Below, one piece after another: positions 48,503 through 57,299 of a stretch of DNA of 64,000 nt. The position numbers were made by a program, and so were the translations under genes. How positions within the stretch are numbered: the first letter of the stretch is position 1; every line of letters starts with the position of its first letter. The notes below the pieces were generated by a model, which saw nothing but the letters and a program-made list of their open reading frames with translations, did not search any database and was not told the origin of the DNA. This stretch comes from Gemmiger formicilis (GTDB taxonomy: Bacteria; Bacillota; Clostridia; Oscillospirales; Ruminococcaceae): assembly GCF_024462815.1 (NCBI RefSeq), contig NZ_JANGCG010000002.1:124001-188000 (forward strand), in the 5' to 3' direction.

Positions 48503-49240
48503 ATGGTTCGGGCGTTGGAGGAAATTTTGGCGCAGACAAAAAATATGGTCTTTTTCGGCGGGGCGGGCGTTTCCACCGAAAGCGGCATCCCGGACTTCCG
48601 CTCGGTGGACGGGCTGTATCACCAGAAATTCAAATACCCGCCGGAGACGATGCTCTCCCACAGCTTTTATGAGCGGCACACCGCGGAATTCTTTGACTTT
48701 TACCGCCAGAAGCTCATTGTGCACGGCGCAAAGCCCAACGCGGCTCACCTGCGGCTGGCGGCTTTGGAGCGCGAGGGCAAATGCAAGGCGGTCGTGACCC
48801 AGAACATTGACGGTTTGCATCAGGCCGCGGGCAGCAAAACCGTGTACGAACTGCACGGCTCCACCCTGCGCAATTTCTGCACGCGGTGCGGTAAGTTTTT
48901 CCCGGTCAGCTATATCGAGGACGCGGCGGGCGTCGGGGACGGCGTGCCCCGGTGCGATGCCTGCGGCGGCATTGTGAAGCCCGATGTTGTCCTCTACGAG
49001 GAGGGCCTTGACGAGCAGACGATGGAGAACGCCGTGAACGCCATCCGCAGGGCCGATACGCTGATTGTGGGCGGCACCAGTCTGGCGGTTTACCCGGCGG
49101 CGGGGCTGCTGCGCTACTTCCGGGGCGAGAACCTTGTGGTCATCAACAAGCAGCCCACCTCGGCGGACGCCATGGCCAATCTGCTCATCCACGAGCCAAT
49201 CGGCCGCACGCTGGACCCCACCGACCCAGTAGAAGGATAA
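48503..49240 (+). CDS. cobB: NAD-dependent protein deacylase, sirtuin family
   Basis: 245 residues. GGAGVSTESGIPDFR (19-33) binds NAD, TQNIDGLHQ (99-107), catalytic His118 in YELHGS, and four zinc cysteines 126, 129, 151, 154. VGGTSLAVYPA is the second NAD stretch. It removes acetyl or other acyl groups from lysines. AAAGGGG precedes the ATG. It is divergent from nnrD, another NAD-related gene. Confidence 0.95.
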   Translation: MVRALEEILAQTKNMVFFGGAGVSTESGIPDFRSVDGLYHQKFKYPPETMLSHSFYERHTAEFFDFYRQKLIVHGAKPNAAHLRLAALEREGKCKAVVTQNIDGLHQAAGSKTVYELHGSTLRNFCTRCGKFFPVSYIEDAAGVGDGVPRCDACGGIVKPDVVLYEEGLDEQTMENAVNAIRRADTLIVGGTSLAVYPAAGLLRYFRGENLVVINKQPTSADAMANLLIHEPIGRTLDPTDPVEG

Positions 49241-49278
49241 ATTTTACACAAAAATCCATGCTTTTTTCAAAAAAGCCA

Positions 49279-49308
49279 TTGCAAAATGCCGGGGATTTTT
49301 GCTATGAT
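49279..49308 (+). promoter_or_regulatory. Promoter of the HAD gene at 49358
   Basis: TTGCAA (49279-49284), 18 bases, TATGAT (49303-49308). Confidence 0.6.
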
Positions 49309-49357
49309 AGAATCATAGTGGTTTACTGGGTAGAGAGCTTAGAGGGGGACGGTTTTT

Positions 49358-50200
49358 ATGGCAAGCGCACTGACGGATTTTACCAAAAAACGTGAATTTT
49401 TGGTCTGTATGGACTCCGACGGCTGCGTGATGAACACAGTACGTATTAAACATTCGACCGTCATGTGTCCGGAGCTGATCCGCGTATTTGCGCTGGATGC
49501 GTATGCGGACTTTATCACCGCCGCATGGGATGAAATCAATCTGCACACCATCACCCGCGGCATCTCCCGCTTTGAGAGCGTGCGTCTGGTGTTTGACCGG
49601 CTGAAAAACCGCGGCATTGAGATTCTTGGCAGCGAGGATATTGCCGCGTGGGTGGATACCGCAACCGAGCTTTCCACCGCCAGCCTGCAGCGGGAGCTGC
49701 AGAAAACCGGCAGTCTGGCACTGCGCAAGCTGCAGGAGTGGAACAACGCCTGCAACCGCCGGATTCAGGCGCTGGAGCCCACGTTTGAGCCCTTCCCCGG
49801 TGTGGAGGAAAGCCTGCGCCAGCTGCACGCCGTGGCGGATGTGGCCGTGGTCAGCGCCGCCAACGAGAGCGCGATTGCCAGCGAGTGGAAGCGCTACGGG
49901 CTGGCCCGCCATGCGGACGTCATCTTTGGGCAGGAGGTTGGCAGCAAGGCCAATTCCATCGCCACCATGCTGGCCTGCGGGTATGAGAGCCGTAAGGTTA
50001 TGATGGTGGGTGACGCGATGGGCGATGCACAGGCCGCCGCCGCCAACGGCGTGGCCTTTGTGCCGATTCTGCCGGGCCGCGAGGCCGACAGCTGGCGCCG
50101 CCTGCAGGAGGAGGCCCTGCCCAAGCTGCTGCACGGCACCTTCAGCCAGGAGTATCAGGCCGAGCTGCTGGCCGCCCTGCGCAGCGCGCTGCACGGGTAA
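49358..50200 (+). CDS. HAD-superfamily hydrolase
   Basis: 280 residues. Motif I CMDSDGCVMNT (Asp19, Asp21), motif II VVSAANES, motif IV MMVGDAMGDAQAAAANGVAF. A large helical cap (about residues 30-150) separates motif I from II, with basic KHSTVMCPELIR. Length exceeds simple phosphatases; substrate unknown. GAGGGGG precedes the ATG. Ends before a terminator that overlaps the pheA promoter. Confidence 0.82.
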   Translation: MASALTDFTKKREFLVCMDSDGCVMNTVRIKHSTVMCPELIRVFALDAYADFITAAWDEINLHTITRGISRFESVRLVFDRLKNRGIEILGSEDIAAWVDTATELSTASLQRELQKTGSLALRKLQEWNNACNRRIQALEPTFEPFPGVEESLRQLHAVADVAVVSAANESAIASEWKRYGLARHADVIFGQEVGSKANSIATMLACGYESRKVMMVGDAMGDAQAAAANGVAFVPILPGREADSWRRLQEEALPKLLHGTFSQEYQAELLAALRSALHG

Positions 50201-50228
50201 ACCAAAATAAGACAATAAGACAATTTTC

Positions 50229-50252
50229 GCGCCGTCGCTCTTGTGACGGCGC
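50229..50252 (+). terminator. Terminator of the HAD gene
   Basis: Perfect 8-bp stem GCGCCGTC/GACGGCGC followed by TTTATTTAT. Its 3' arm overlaps the -35 box of the pheA promoter. Confidence 0.72.
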
Positions 50253-50269
50253 TTTATTTATGGTATACT
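50241..50269 (+). promoter_or_regulatory. Promoter of the aromatic amino-acid operon
   Basis: TTGTGA (50241-50246), 17 bases, TATACT (50264-50269) with TG just upstream (extended -10), about 34 bases before pheA. No T-box or trp-type leader fits in so short a leader. Confidence 0.68.
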
Positions 50270-50302
50270 AACTTTATATATGTATAAGAAGGAGTCTCGC
50301 AT

Positions 50303-51409
50303 ATGGACTTACTACAGCAGGCCCGGGCGGAGATTGACGCCGTTGATGCGGAGATGGCAGCCCTGTTTGAGCGGCGTATGCGCGCCGTGGCGGACGTGGC
50401 ACGCTATAAAGCAGAAACCGGCAAGCCGGTGTTTGACGCCGTGCGGGAGGCCGCGGTACTGGACAAGAACACGGCCCGCATCACCGATGAAGCGCTGCGC
50501 CCCTACTACCACGCTTTTTTGAACGATGCAATGGCAGTTTCCCGCGCCTACCAGCGCGCACGGCTGGGCCGCGACACAGCGGCCTATCAGGGCGTGCCCG
50601 GCGCGTGGAGCCATATTGCCCTGCGGCGGCTCTTCCCCTTTGCGCGCGAGACGGCCTTTGCCACTTGGGGCGAGGTCTTTGACGCCGTGCAGAATGGTGA
50701 CGCACAATTTGGCGTTCTGCCGTTTGAAAATTCCAACGCGGGCGATGTCTCGACCGTGCTGGACCTGCTGTACACCCACCCCGATATCATCATTGCCAGG
50801 ATGTGCGATCTGCCCATCCGGCAGGATCTGCTCGGCGTGCGGGGTGCAACGCTCGAGACCATCAAAACCGTTGTCAGCCACCCGCAGGCGCTGGCGCAGA
50901 GCAGCGTTTTTGTGCAGCAGCACGGCTTTAAAACCGCAAGCTGGGGCAACACCGCCGACGCCGCCCGCCACGTGGCGGAGCTGAACGACCCCACGGTGGC
51001 GGCCATTGCCAGCGCCGAGACCGCCGGGCTGTACGGCCTGCAGATTCTCTCGGCGGGCATCAACGCGGACGGCGACAACACAACGCGGTTCATCGTTATT
51101 GAGCGCGCCGATGCCGCCCCCGCCATGACCGGCGAGGGCCAGCGGCTGGCGCTGCTTTTCACGGCGCGGCACAAGCCCGGCCAGCTGGCCGCGGCGCTGG
51201 ACCAGATTGGTGCACGCGGCTTCAATATGGAGTGCATCAAGAGCCGTCCCCTGCCCCACGTTCCGTTTGAGTATTATTTCTATGTGCAGCTGGTCTGCCC
51301 GGCGGGCAGCACCGGCGCGGAGTGCCAGACCCTGCTGGACACCCTGACCCCGGTTTGCAGCACCCTGCGGCTGCTGGGCGCTTTCACGCTGGACGGTGCG
51401 GAGAAATAA
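50303..51409 (+). CDS. pheA: Bifunctional chorismate mutase / prephenate dehydratase (P-protein)
   Basis: 368 residues. Chorismate mutase helices 1-90 (ARAEIDAVDAEMAALFERRM), prephenate dehydratase 93-275 (AYQGVPGAWSH, FENSNAGDV, and TTRF at 260-263), and ACT domain about 280-365. In the ACT domain the Phe-binding motifs usually written GAL and ESRP read GQL (293-295) and KSRP (313-316), so feedback by Phe may differ. It makes phenylpyruvate. First gene of the operon; AAGGAG before the ATG. Confidence 0.95.
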   Translation: MDLLQQARAEIDAVDAEMAALFERRMRAVADVARYKAETGKPVFDAVREAAVLDKNTARITDEALRPYYHAFLNDAMAVSRAYQRARLGRDTAAYQGVPGAWSHIALRRLFPFARETAFATWGEVFDAVQNGDAQFGVLPFENSNAGDVSTVLDLLYTHPDIIIARMCDLPIRQDLLGVRGATLETIKTVVSHPQALAQSSVFVQQHGFKTASWGNTADAARHVAELNDPTVAAIASAETAGLYGLQILSAGINADGDNTTRFIVIERADAAPAMTGEGQRLALLFTARHKPGQLAAALDQIGARGFNMECIKSRPLPHVPFEYYFYVQLVCPAGSTGAECQTLLDTLTPVCSTLRLLGAFTLDGAEK

Positions 51410-51437
51410 GCCAATGAGAAAAAAGGATGTGCGAAGC

Positions 51438-52463
51438 ATGAAACTGACAATGCAGCTGAAAAGCCGTAGCTACGATATTATTCTGAAGGCCGGATGCCTT
51501 GCCAATCTGCACCAGTTCACGAATGTGCAGAACCGCAAGGTCTTTGTGCTGACTGATTCCGGCGTGCCCGCCGAATATGCGCAGACGGTGGCCGCCCAGT
51601 GCCCCGACTCCACCATCTGCACCATCCCGCAGGGCGAGGGCAGCAAGTGCCTGAAGGTCTACGGTCAGGTGTTGCAGGCCATGCTGGAGTTCGGCATGGA
51701 CCGCAAGGATTTGCTGGTGTCCGTGGGCGGCGGCGTTGTGGGCGATTTGGGCGGCTTCTGCGCCGCCAGCTATATGCGCGGCATTGACTTTGTCAACTGC
51801 CCCACCACGGTGTTGGCGCAGGTGGACTCCTCCATCGGCGGCAAGACGGCGATTGATCTGGGCGAGACGAAGAACATCGTCGGTGCCTTCTGGCAGCCCA
51901 AGGTGGTGCTGGTCGATTTTGACACGCTGAAAACCCTGCCCCGCCGCCAGGTGGTCAACGGTCTGGCCGAGGCGCTGAAAACCGGCATCATCGGCGACCC
52001 CCAGCTGTTTGCACTGTTTGAGTGTGACCACCCCGAGGAAAACATGGAACAGATTGTCTACCGCAGTCTGAAATTTAAAAAGAAAATCGTCGAGCAGGAC
52101 GAGCGCGAGGGCGGTGTGCGCGCCTGCCTGAACTTTGGCCACACCATCGGCCACGGCATTGAGGCGGTGCGCGGTGTGCGCGGCCGCCGCACAACCGGCC
52201 TCTACCACGGCGAGTGTGTGGCGCTGGGTATGCTGCCGATGATTGAGGACAGCGCCCTGCTCAAGCGCACCCGCGCCATCTACCGCACGCTGGGCCTGCC
52301 CACCCGCGCCGGGGCCAACAAGCAGAAGGTGCTGGCCTATATGCAGCATGACAAGAAGGCCCGCGGCGACCATATCACGGTCATCAAGTGTCCCGGCCTT
52401 GGCTGCTGGCGTGCCGACAGCCTGCCCATGACCGAGCTGCCCGCGCTGCTGGGGCTGGAATAA
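51438..52463 (+). CDS. aroB: 3-Dehydroquinate synthase
   Basis: Second shikimate-pathway enzyme, NAD and metal dependent. 341 residues: VGGGVVGDLGGF, PTTVLAQVDSSIGGKTAID, NIVGAFWQP, GLAEALKTG, and the metal-binding NFGHTIGHGIEA. The start is the ATG of MKLTMQLKSRSYD; an upstream ATG at 51414 is possible because AAAAGGA spacing is long. Overlap-free, 28 bases after pheA. Confidence 0.95.
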   Translation: MKLTMQLKSRSYDIILKAGCLANLHQFTNVQNRKVFVLTDSGVPAEYAQTVAAQCPDSTICTIPQGEGSKCLKVYGQVLQAMLEFGMDRKDLLVSVGGGVVGDLGGFCAASYMRGIDFVNCPTTVLAQVDSSIGGKTAIDLGETKNIVGAFWQPKVVLVDFDTLKTLPRRQVVNGLAEALKTGIIGDPQLFALFECDHPEENMEQIVYRSLKFKKKIVEQDEREGGVRACLNFGHTIGHGIEAVRGVRGRRTTGLYHGECVALGMLPMIEDSALLKRTRAIYRTLGLPTRAGANKQKVLAYMQHDKKARGDHITVIKCPGLGCWRADSLPMTELPALLGLE

Positions 52464-52503
52464 AAAGCCAGACCTCCGCGGGTCTTGATAGAGGAACAAC
52501 CCA

Positions 52504-53616
52504 ATGAAAAACACCTTTGGAAATACCGTCAGTATGACGATTTTTGGCGAGAGCCACGGCCCGGCGGTCGGTGCGGTGCTCGATGGTCTGGCCGCGGGCC
52601 TGCCGGTGGATGAGGCAGCAATCGCCGCTGCGATGGACCGCCGCCGCGCCCGCGGAGATGGGCTTTCCACCGCCCGCACCGAGGCGGACGCCGTGGAGTT
52701 TCTCTCCGGCGTGTACAACGGCCACACCACCGGCACGGCCATCACGCTGATGGTTCGCAACTTGAATACCCGCAGCGGGGACTACGCCAAAACGGCCGAC
52801 CTGCTGCGCCCCGGCCACGCCGACTATACGGCCTACGCCAAGTATGAGGGCTATCAGGACGCCCGCGGCGGCGGGCACTTTTCCGGCCGCATCACGGCGG
52901 CCAGCGTGGCGGCAGGCACCATCTGCGAGACGGTGCTGAACAGCCTTGGCGTGCGGGTCTACACCCACATTGCGGAATGTGCAGGCGTCAAGGATGCACC
53001 GCTTTCGAGCGCGGCAGGGCTGGTGATGCCGCAGCCGCAGCCCGGGCATTTTGCCCTGCTGGATCCGGAGAAGGAGGCCCCCATGCAGGAGGCCATCCGC
53101 GCCGCCGGCAGTGAGGGCGACAGCGTGGGCGGCGTGCTGGAAACCATCGTGACCGGCCTGCCCGCGGGCATCGGCGAGCCGTGGTTTGACAGCGTTGAGA
53201 GCGAGCTGGCCCACCTGATGTTTGCCATCCCCGCCTGCAAGGGCATTGAGTTCGGCGCAGGCTTCGCCTTTGCCGGGCTGCGCGGCAGTCAGGCCAATGA
53301 CCCGTTTACGATGCAAAACGGCCGCGTTGCCACCGCCACCAACAAGAACGGCGGCGTCAACGGCGGCATTACCAACGGTATGCCGCTGGTGTTCCGCACG
53401 GTGCTCAAGCCGACACCCAGCATCTATAAAGAACAGCACACCGTGGATTATATCAGCAAGACCGATGCGCAGCTGCAGATCAAGGGCCGCCATGACCCCT
53501 GCATTGTGCCCCGCGCCGCCGTGGTGCAGAACACCCTGACGGCCTTCGGCCTGCTGGATCTGCTGAGTGTGCGCTACGGCACGCTGGCCCAGAAGCACGG
53601 CCTGCCCCAAGTATAA
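52504..53616 (+). CDS. aroC: Chorismate synthase
   Basis: Final shikimate-pathway step, reduced-FMN dependent. 370 residues: GNTVSMTIFGESHGPAVG (catalytic His), RPGHADYT, DARGGGHFSGR, and GITNGMPLVFR. Length and motifs are complete. Forty bases separate it from aroB and include a small AGACC/GGTCT stem. Confidence 0.97.
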   Translation: MKNTFGNTVSMTIFGESHGPAVGAVLDGLAAGLPVDEAAIAAAMDRRRARGDGLSTARTEADAVEFLSGVYNGHTTGTAITLMVRNLNTRSGDYAKTADLLRPGHADYTAYAKYEGYQDARGGGHFSGRITAASVAAGTICETVLNSLGVRVYTHIAECAGVKDAPLSSAAGLVMPQPQPGHFALLDPEKEAPMQEAIRAAGSEGDSVGGVLETIVTGLPAGIGEPWFDSVESELAHLMFAIPACKGIEFGAGFAFAGLRGSQANDPFTMQNGRVATATNKNGGVNGGITNGMPLVFRTVLKPTPSIYKEQHTVDYISKTDAQLQIKGRHDPCIVPRAAVVQNTLTAFGLLDLLSVRYGTLAQKHGLPQV

Positions 53617-53632
53617 TAAGGAAGTGAAACCT

Positions 53633-54892
53633 ATGCAGCAGCCGCTGTACGGACTGATTGGCAGCAAGCTGGGCCACAGCTACTCCAAAATCATCCATGA
53701 ACAGATTGCGGATTACACCTATGAGCTGATGCCCCTGCCCACCGAGGCCGAGGTCTGCGCCTTTCTGGAAAAGCGCGCCTTTACGGCCATCAATGTGACG
53801 ATACCCTATAAGCAGCTGGTCATCCCCTACTGTGACGAGGTTGACCCACGAGCGGCGGCCATCGGCGCGGTGAACACCGTGGTAAACCGGGGCGGCAGGC
53901 TCTACGGCTACAACACAGACTACGCAGGTTTTGCCTATCTGGCCAAGACCCACGGCGTGGATTTCGCCGGTAAGACCGTGCTGATTCTGGGCACGGGCGG
54001 CACCCACTCCACAGTCACGGCGGTCTGCCGCGACGGCGGTGCAAGCGAAATCCTGACCGCCAGCCGCACCGGCCGCGATGGCGCGCTGCTTTACGCCGAG
54101 GCTATGCACCGCCCCGATGTGCAGATTATCGTCAACACAACGCCCTGCGGGATGTACCCCAACGTGGGCCGATGCCTGATTGACCCGAAGGCCTTCCCAA
54201 GGCTTGAGGCCGTGCTGGACGTGGTGTACAACCCCTTCCACACCGAGCTTCTGCTGCGGGCCGAGGACTGCGGCGTGACCGCGGCGGGCGGCTTTGAGAT
54301 GCTGGTGGCGCAGGCCGTGTTTGCGGCCGAGCACTTTACCGGCAAAACGCTGGACACGGCGGAGATTATCCCGTCCGTCAGCCGCCGCCTGCGGCATGAG
54401 CTGGCGAATATCTCCCTCATCGGGATGCCGGGCTGCGGCAAGTCCACGGTGGGCGCGGCGCTGGCCAAGCGGCTGAACAAGAAATTTGTCGATCTGGACG
54501 CCGAGATTGAGCGCCGCACCGGGCGTACAATCCCCGATATTTTTGCGCAGGAGGGCGAGGAAGCCTTCCGCCGCTATGAGGCCGAGACGCTGGCCGACGT
54601 GGCCAAGGGCAACAGTCAGGTCATAGCCTGCGGCGGCGGCGTGATTAAGAACCATGCCAACACCCGCGCCCTGCGCCAGAACGGCCCTGTGCTGTGGGTG
54701 CGCCGCCCGCTGGAGCGTCTGGCCACCGGCGGGCGTCCCCTCTCCAAGGGGGGCGCTGCCTTAAAGCAGATGGAGGCCGAACGCACGCCGCTGTATCAGG
54801 CTGCGGCCACCGCCGTGCTGGATAACAACAGCACACTGGCGCAGGCCGTGGCCACCGCCGCCGCTTTGTTTGAGGCGGATGAGCGGTTGTAA
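53633..54892 (+). CDS. aroEK: Fused shikimate dehydrogenase / shikimate kinase
   Basis: 419 residues. Residues 1 to about 252 are AroE: LIGSKLGHSYSKIIHE, NVTIPYK (Lys60), GAVNTV, GYNTDYAGF and the NADP-loop GTGGTHST. Residues about 258-419 are AroK: Walker A GMPGCGKST (264-272), FVDLDAEIE, CGGGVIKN, and the lid VRRPLERLATGGRPL. It catalyses two consecutive steps after dehydroshikimate. The fused order AroE-AroK on one chain is uncommon. AAGGAAG before the ATG. Confidence 0.94.
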   Translation: MQQPLYGLIGSKLGHSYSKIIHEQIADYTYELMPLPTEAEVCAFLEKRAFTAINVTIPYKQLVIPYCDEVDPRAAAIGAVNTVVNRGGRLYGYNTDYAGFAYLAKTHGVDFAGKTVLILGTGGTHSTVTAVCRDGGASEILTASRTGRDGALLYAEAMHRPDVQIIVNTTPCGMYPNVGRCLIDPKAFPRLEAVLDVVYNPFHTELLLRAEDCGVTAAGGFEMLVAQAVFAAEHFTGKTLDTAEIIPSVSRRLRHELANISLIGMPGCGKSTVGAALAKRLNKKFVDLDAEIERRTGRTIPDIFAQEGEEAFRRYEAETLADVAKGNSQVIACGGGVIKNHANTRALRQNGPVLWVRRPLERLATGGRPLSKGGAALKQMEAERTPLYQAAATAVLDNNSTLAQAVATAAALFEADERL

Positions 54893-54958
54893 TGGCTGAC
54901 GAAAAAGCAAAGAAAAGTAAACCTATAGAGTAAAAGTATATAAGAAAGAGGTTACCCC

Positions 54959-55975
54959 ATGATTATTTCCGCCAAAAAAGGCACCCCCCAGGTTGAGCTG
55001 GACCGCATTGTCGATAACTTTGAAAAGCAGGGCCTGTCCGTCACGATGATTCGCGGCACCGACTACAACGTCTTTGGCCTTGTCGGTGATACGACCAAAA
55101 TTGCGGAGAAGGACGTGCTGGCAAACCCATGGGTTGAGAATGTGACCCGCGTTTCCGCCCCCTACAAGCGCGCCAACCGCCTGTTCCACCCGGAGGATAC
55201 CGTGGTGGATGTCAACGGCATCAAGGTCGGCGGCAACTCCCCCATCGCTGTGATGGCCGGCCCCTGCAGCATTGAGGGCGAGGAGCACACCATCAAGATG
55301 GCCAAGGCTGTCAAGGCGGGCGGCGCAAACTTCCTGCGCGGCGGTGCCTACAAGCCCCGCACCAGCCCCTACTCCTTCCAGGGCCTCGGCACCGAGGGTA
55401 TTCTGGATATGGTCAAGGCCCGCGAGGAGACCGGCCTGCCCATCGTCAGCGAGCTGATGGACGAGGCCCACATCGAGGAATTTGAGCAGTATGTGGACGT
55501 TGTGCAGATCGGTGCCCGCAATATGCAGAACTTCCAGCTGCTGAAGGCGGTCGGCAAGATGCACAAGCCGGTGCTGCTTAAGCGCGGCCTGGCCAATACC
55601 ATCGAGGAATGGATTATGTCCGCCGAGTACATTATGGCAGGCGGCAACGAGAATGTCATCCTCTGCGAGCGCGGCATCCGCACCTTTGAGCGCGCCACTC
55701 GCAACACGCTGGATCTGTCCGCCGTGCCGGTCATCAAGGAAAAGACCCACCTGCCTATCATCGTCGACCCCAGCCACGCCACCGGTGACTATAAGTACAT
55801 CGAGAGCATGGCGCTGGCCGCTGTGGCCGCCGGTGCGGACGGTCTGGAAATTGAGGTGCACGATGACCCGCAGCACGCATGGAGCGACGGCGCACAGTGC
55901 CTGAAGCCGGACAAGTTCGCCGAGGTCATTGAGAAGTGCCGCAAGGTTGCTGCTGCCATCGGCCGGGAGATGTAA
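54959..55975 (+). CDS. aroF: 3-Deoxy-7-phosphoheptulonate (DAHP) synthase
   Basis: First shikimate-pathway step (PEP plus erythrose-4-P). 338 residues: an N-terminal ferredoxin-like regulatory domain (about 1-70) then the KDO8P-like barrel with VMAGPCSIEGEEHT, LRGGAYKPRTSPYSFQGLG, QIGARNMQNF, LLKRGLANT and PIIVDPSHATGD. The extra domain is often the feedback site. AAGAGG before the ATG, 66 bases after aroEK. Confidence 0.95.
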   Translation: MIISAKKGTPQVELDRIVDNFEKQGLSVTMIRGTDYNVFGLVGDTTKIAEKDVLANPWVENVTRVSAPYKRANRLFHPEDTVVDVNGIKVGGNSPIAVMAGPCSIEGEEHTIKMAKAVKAGGANFLRGGAYKPRTSPYSFQGLGTEGILDMVKAREETGLPIVSELMDEAHIEEFEQYVDVVQIGARNMQNFQLLKAVGKMHKPVLLKRGLANTIEEWIMSAEYIMAGGNENVILCERGIRTFERATRNTLDLSAVPVIKEKTHLPIIVDPSHATGDYKYIESMALAAVAAGADGLEIEVHDDPQHAWSDGAQCLKPDKFAEVIEKCRKVAAAIGREM

Positions 55976-55976
55976 A

Positions 55977-57293
55977 TTGGACGCCAAGATTCATGTCAGC
56001 CGCTTAGGCGGCAGTGCCACCGTGCCGCCCAGCAAAAGTGCGGCACACCGTGCAGTTTTGTGCGCGGCGCTGGCGGACGGCACCAGCCACATCACGAATA
56101 TTGAGTACAGCAAGGACATCCGCGCTACCCTTGGCGCGGCGGCCCAGCTGGGCGCAAAAATCACCGAGGAGCCCCATTCCCTGACCATACGCGGCCACGG
56201 CACGGCGGGCGGCTTTGTCACGGTGACACGCCCGGTTTTCTGCAACGAAAGCGGCTCTACCCTGCGGTTTATGATTCCGCTGTTCAGCCTGACCGCTCAG
56301 AAAGTACGCTTTACCGGCGCGGGGCGGCTGTTTGACCGCCCGCAGGCCGTGTACCAGATGCTGTTTGAGCGTCAGGGCCTGCAGTTTGAGCAGTCCCCGG
56401 ACGGCATCACGATTTTTGGCCGCCTGCGCCCCGGCGGGTTTACCCTGCCCGGGGATGTGTCCAGCCAGTTTATCAGCGGCCTGCTGTTTGCCACGCCGCT
56501 GATGGAATCGGAGAGCAGCATTGAGGTGCTGGCCCCCTACGAGAGCCACTCCTACGTGGATATGACGGTTGACGCCATGCAGCAGTTCGGCGTCAAGGTG
56601 GCCAGCCGCGCCCGCAAGAACGGCAGTATGATGTACCGTGTGGCCGCGCCGCAGCGCTACACCGCCTGCGACTTTGCCGTGGAGGGTGACTACAGCCAGG
56701 CCGCGTTCCTGGCGGTGCTGGGCTGTGTCATCGGCGGCATCACCATCACGGGGCTCAACCCCGACAGCCAGCAGGGCGATAAGGTTATTCTGGATATTTT
56801 AAAGCGCTGCGGCGGCAAATTCAAAGCTGTCGAGGGCGGCTTCCACTTTGACCGCAGCCTGCTGAAGGCTACCGATATTGATTTGGCCGACTGCCCGGAT
56901 CTGGGGCCGATTCTCTTTACGCTGGGCTGCTTCTGCAGCGGTGAGACGGTCATCCGCAATGCGGGCCGCCTACGCCTGAAGGAATCCGACCGCATCGAGG
57001 CCATGCAGACCGAGCTGCAGAAGATGGGCGCCCGCATCGACGTGGACGGCGACACCGTGCACATTCAGGGCGTGGCGCTGCACGCGCCCAATGCCCCGCT
57101 GTCCGGTCACAATGACCACCGTATTGTTATGGCGCTGGCCGTGGCGGCGATTGCCAGCGGCCTGCCCGCGCTGCTCTGCGGGGCCGAGGCTGTGGAAAAG
57201 AGTTGGCCCGCCTTCTGGAACGTGCTGCGGGGCTTAGGTGCCAAAATTGAGCTGAGCACCGACAAACAGGATGAATTCGACATAAAGGCGTGA
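55977..57293 (+). CDS. aroA: 5-Enolpyruvylshikimate-3-phosphate synthase
   Basis: 438 residues. PPSKSAAHRAVLCAAL (substrate lysine), NESGSTLRFMIPL, LFDRPQAVYQ, GDVSSQFISGLLFA, and SGHNDHRIVMALAVAA. It joins PEP to shikimate-3-P. The start is TTG, one base after the aroF stop, with GGGAG seven bases upstream inside aroF; no ATG is available. Sensitivity class to glyphosate cannot be assigned by eye. Confidence 0.95.
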   Translation: MDAKIHVSRLGGSATVPPSKSAAHRAVLCAALADGTSHITNIEYSKDIRATLGAAAQLGAKITEEPHSLTIRGHGTAGGFVTVTRPVFCNESGSTLRFMIPLFSLTAQKVRFTGAGRLFDRPQAVYQMLFERQGLQFEQSPDGITIFGRLRPGGFTLPGDVSSQFISGLLFATPLMESESSIEVLAPYESHSYVDMTVDAMQQFGVKVASRARKNGSMMYRVAAPQRYTACDFAVEGDYSQAAFLAVLGCVIGGITITGLNPDSQQGDKVILDILKRCGGKFKAVEGGFHFDRSLLKATDIDLADCPDLGPILFTLGCFCSGETVIRNAGRLRLKESDRIEAMQTELQKMGARIDVDGDTVHIQGVALHAPNAPLSGHNDHRIVMALAVAAIASGLPALLCGAEAVEKSWPAFWNVLRGLGAKIELSTDKQDEFDIKA

Positions 57294-57299
57294 TTTTGT

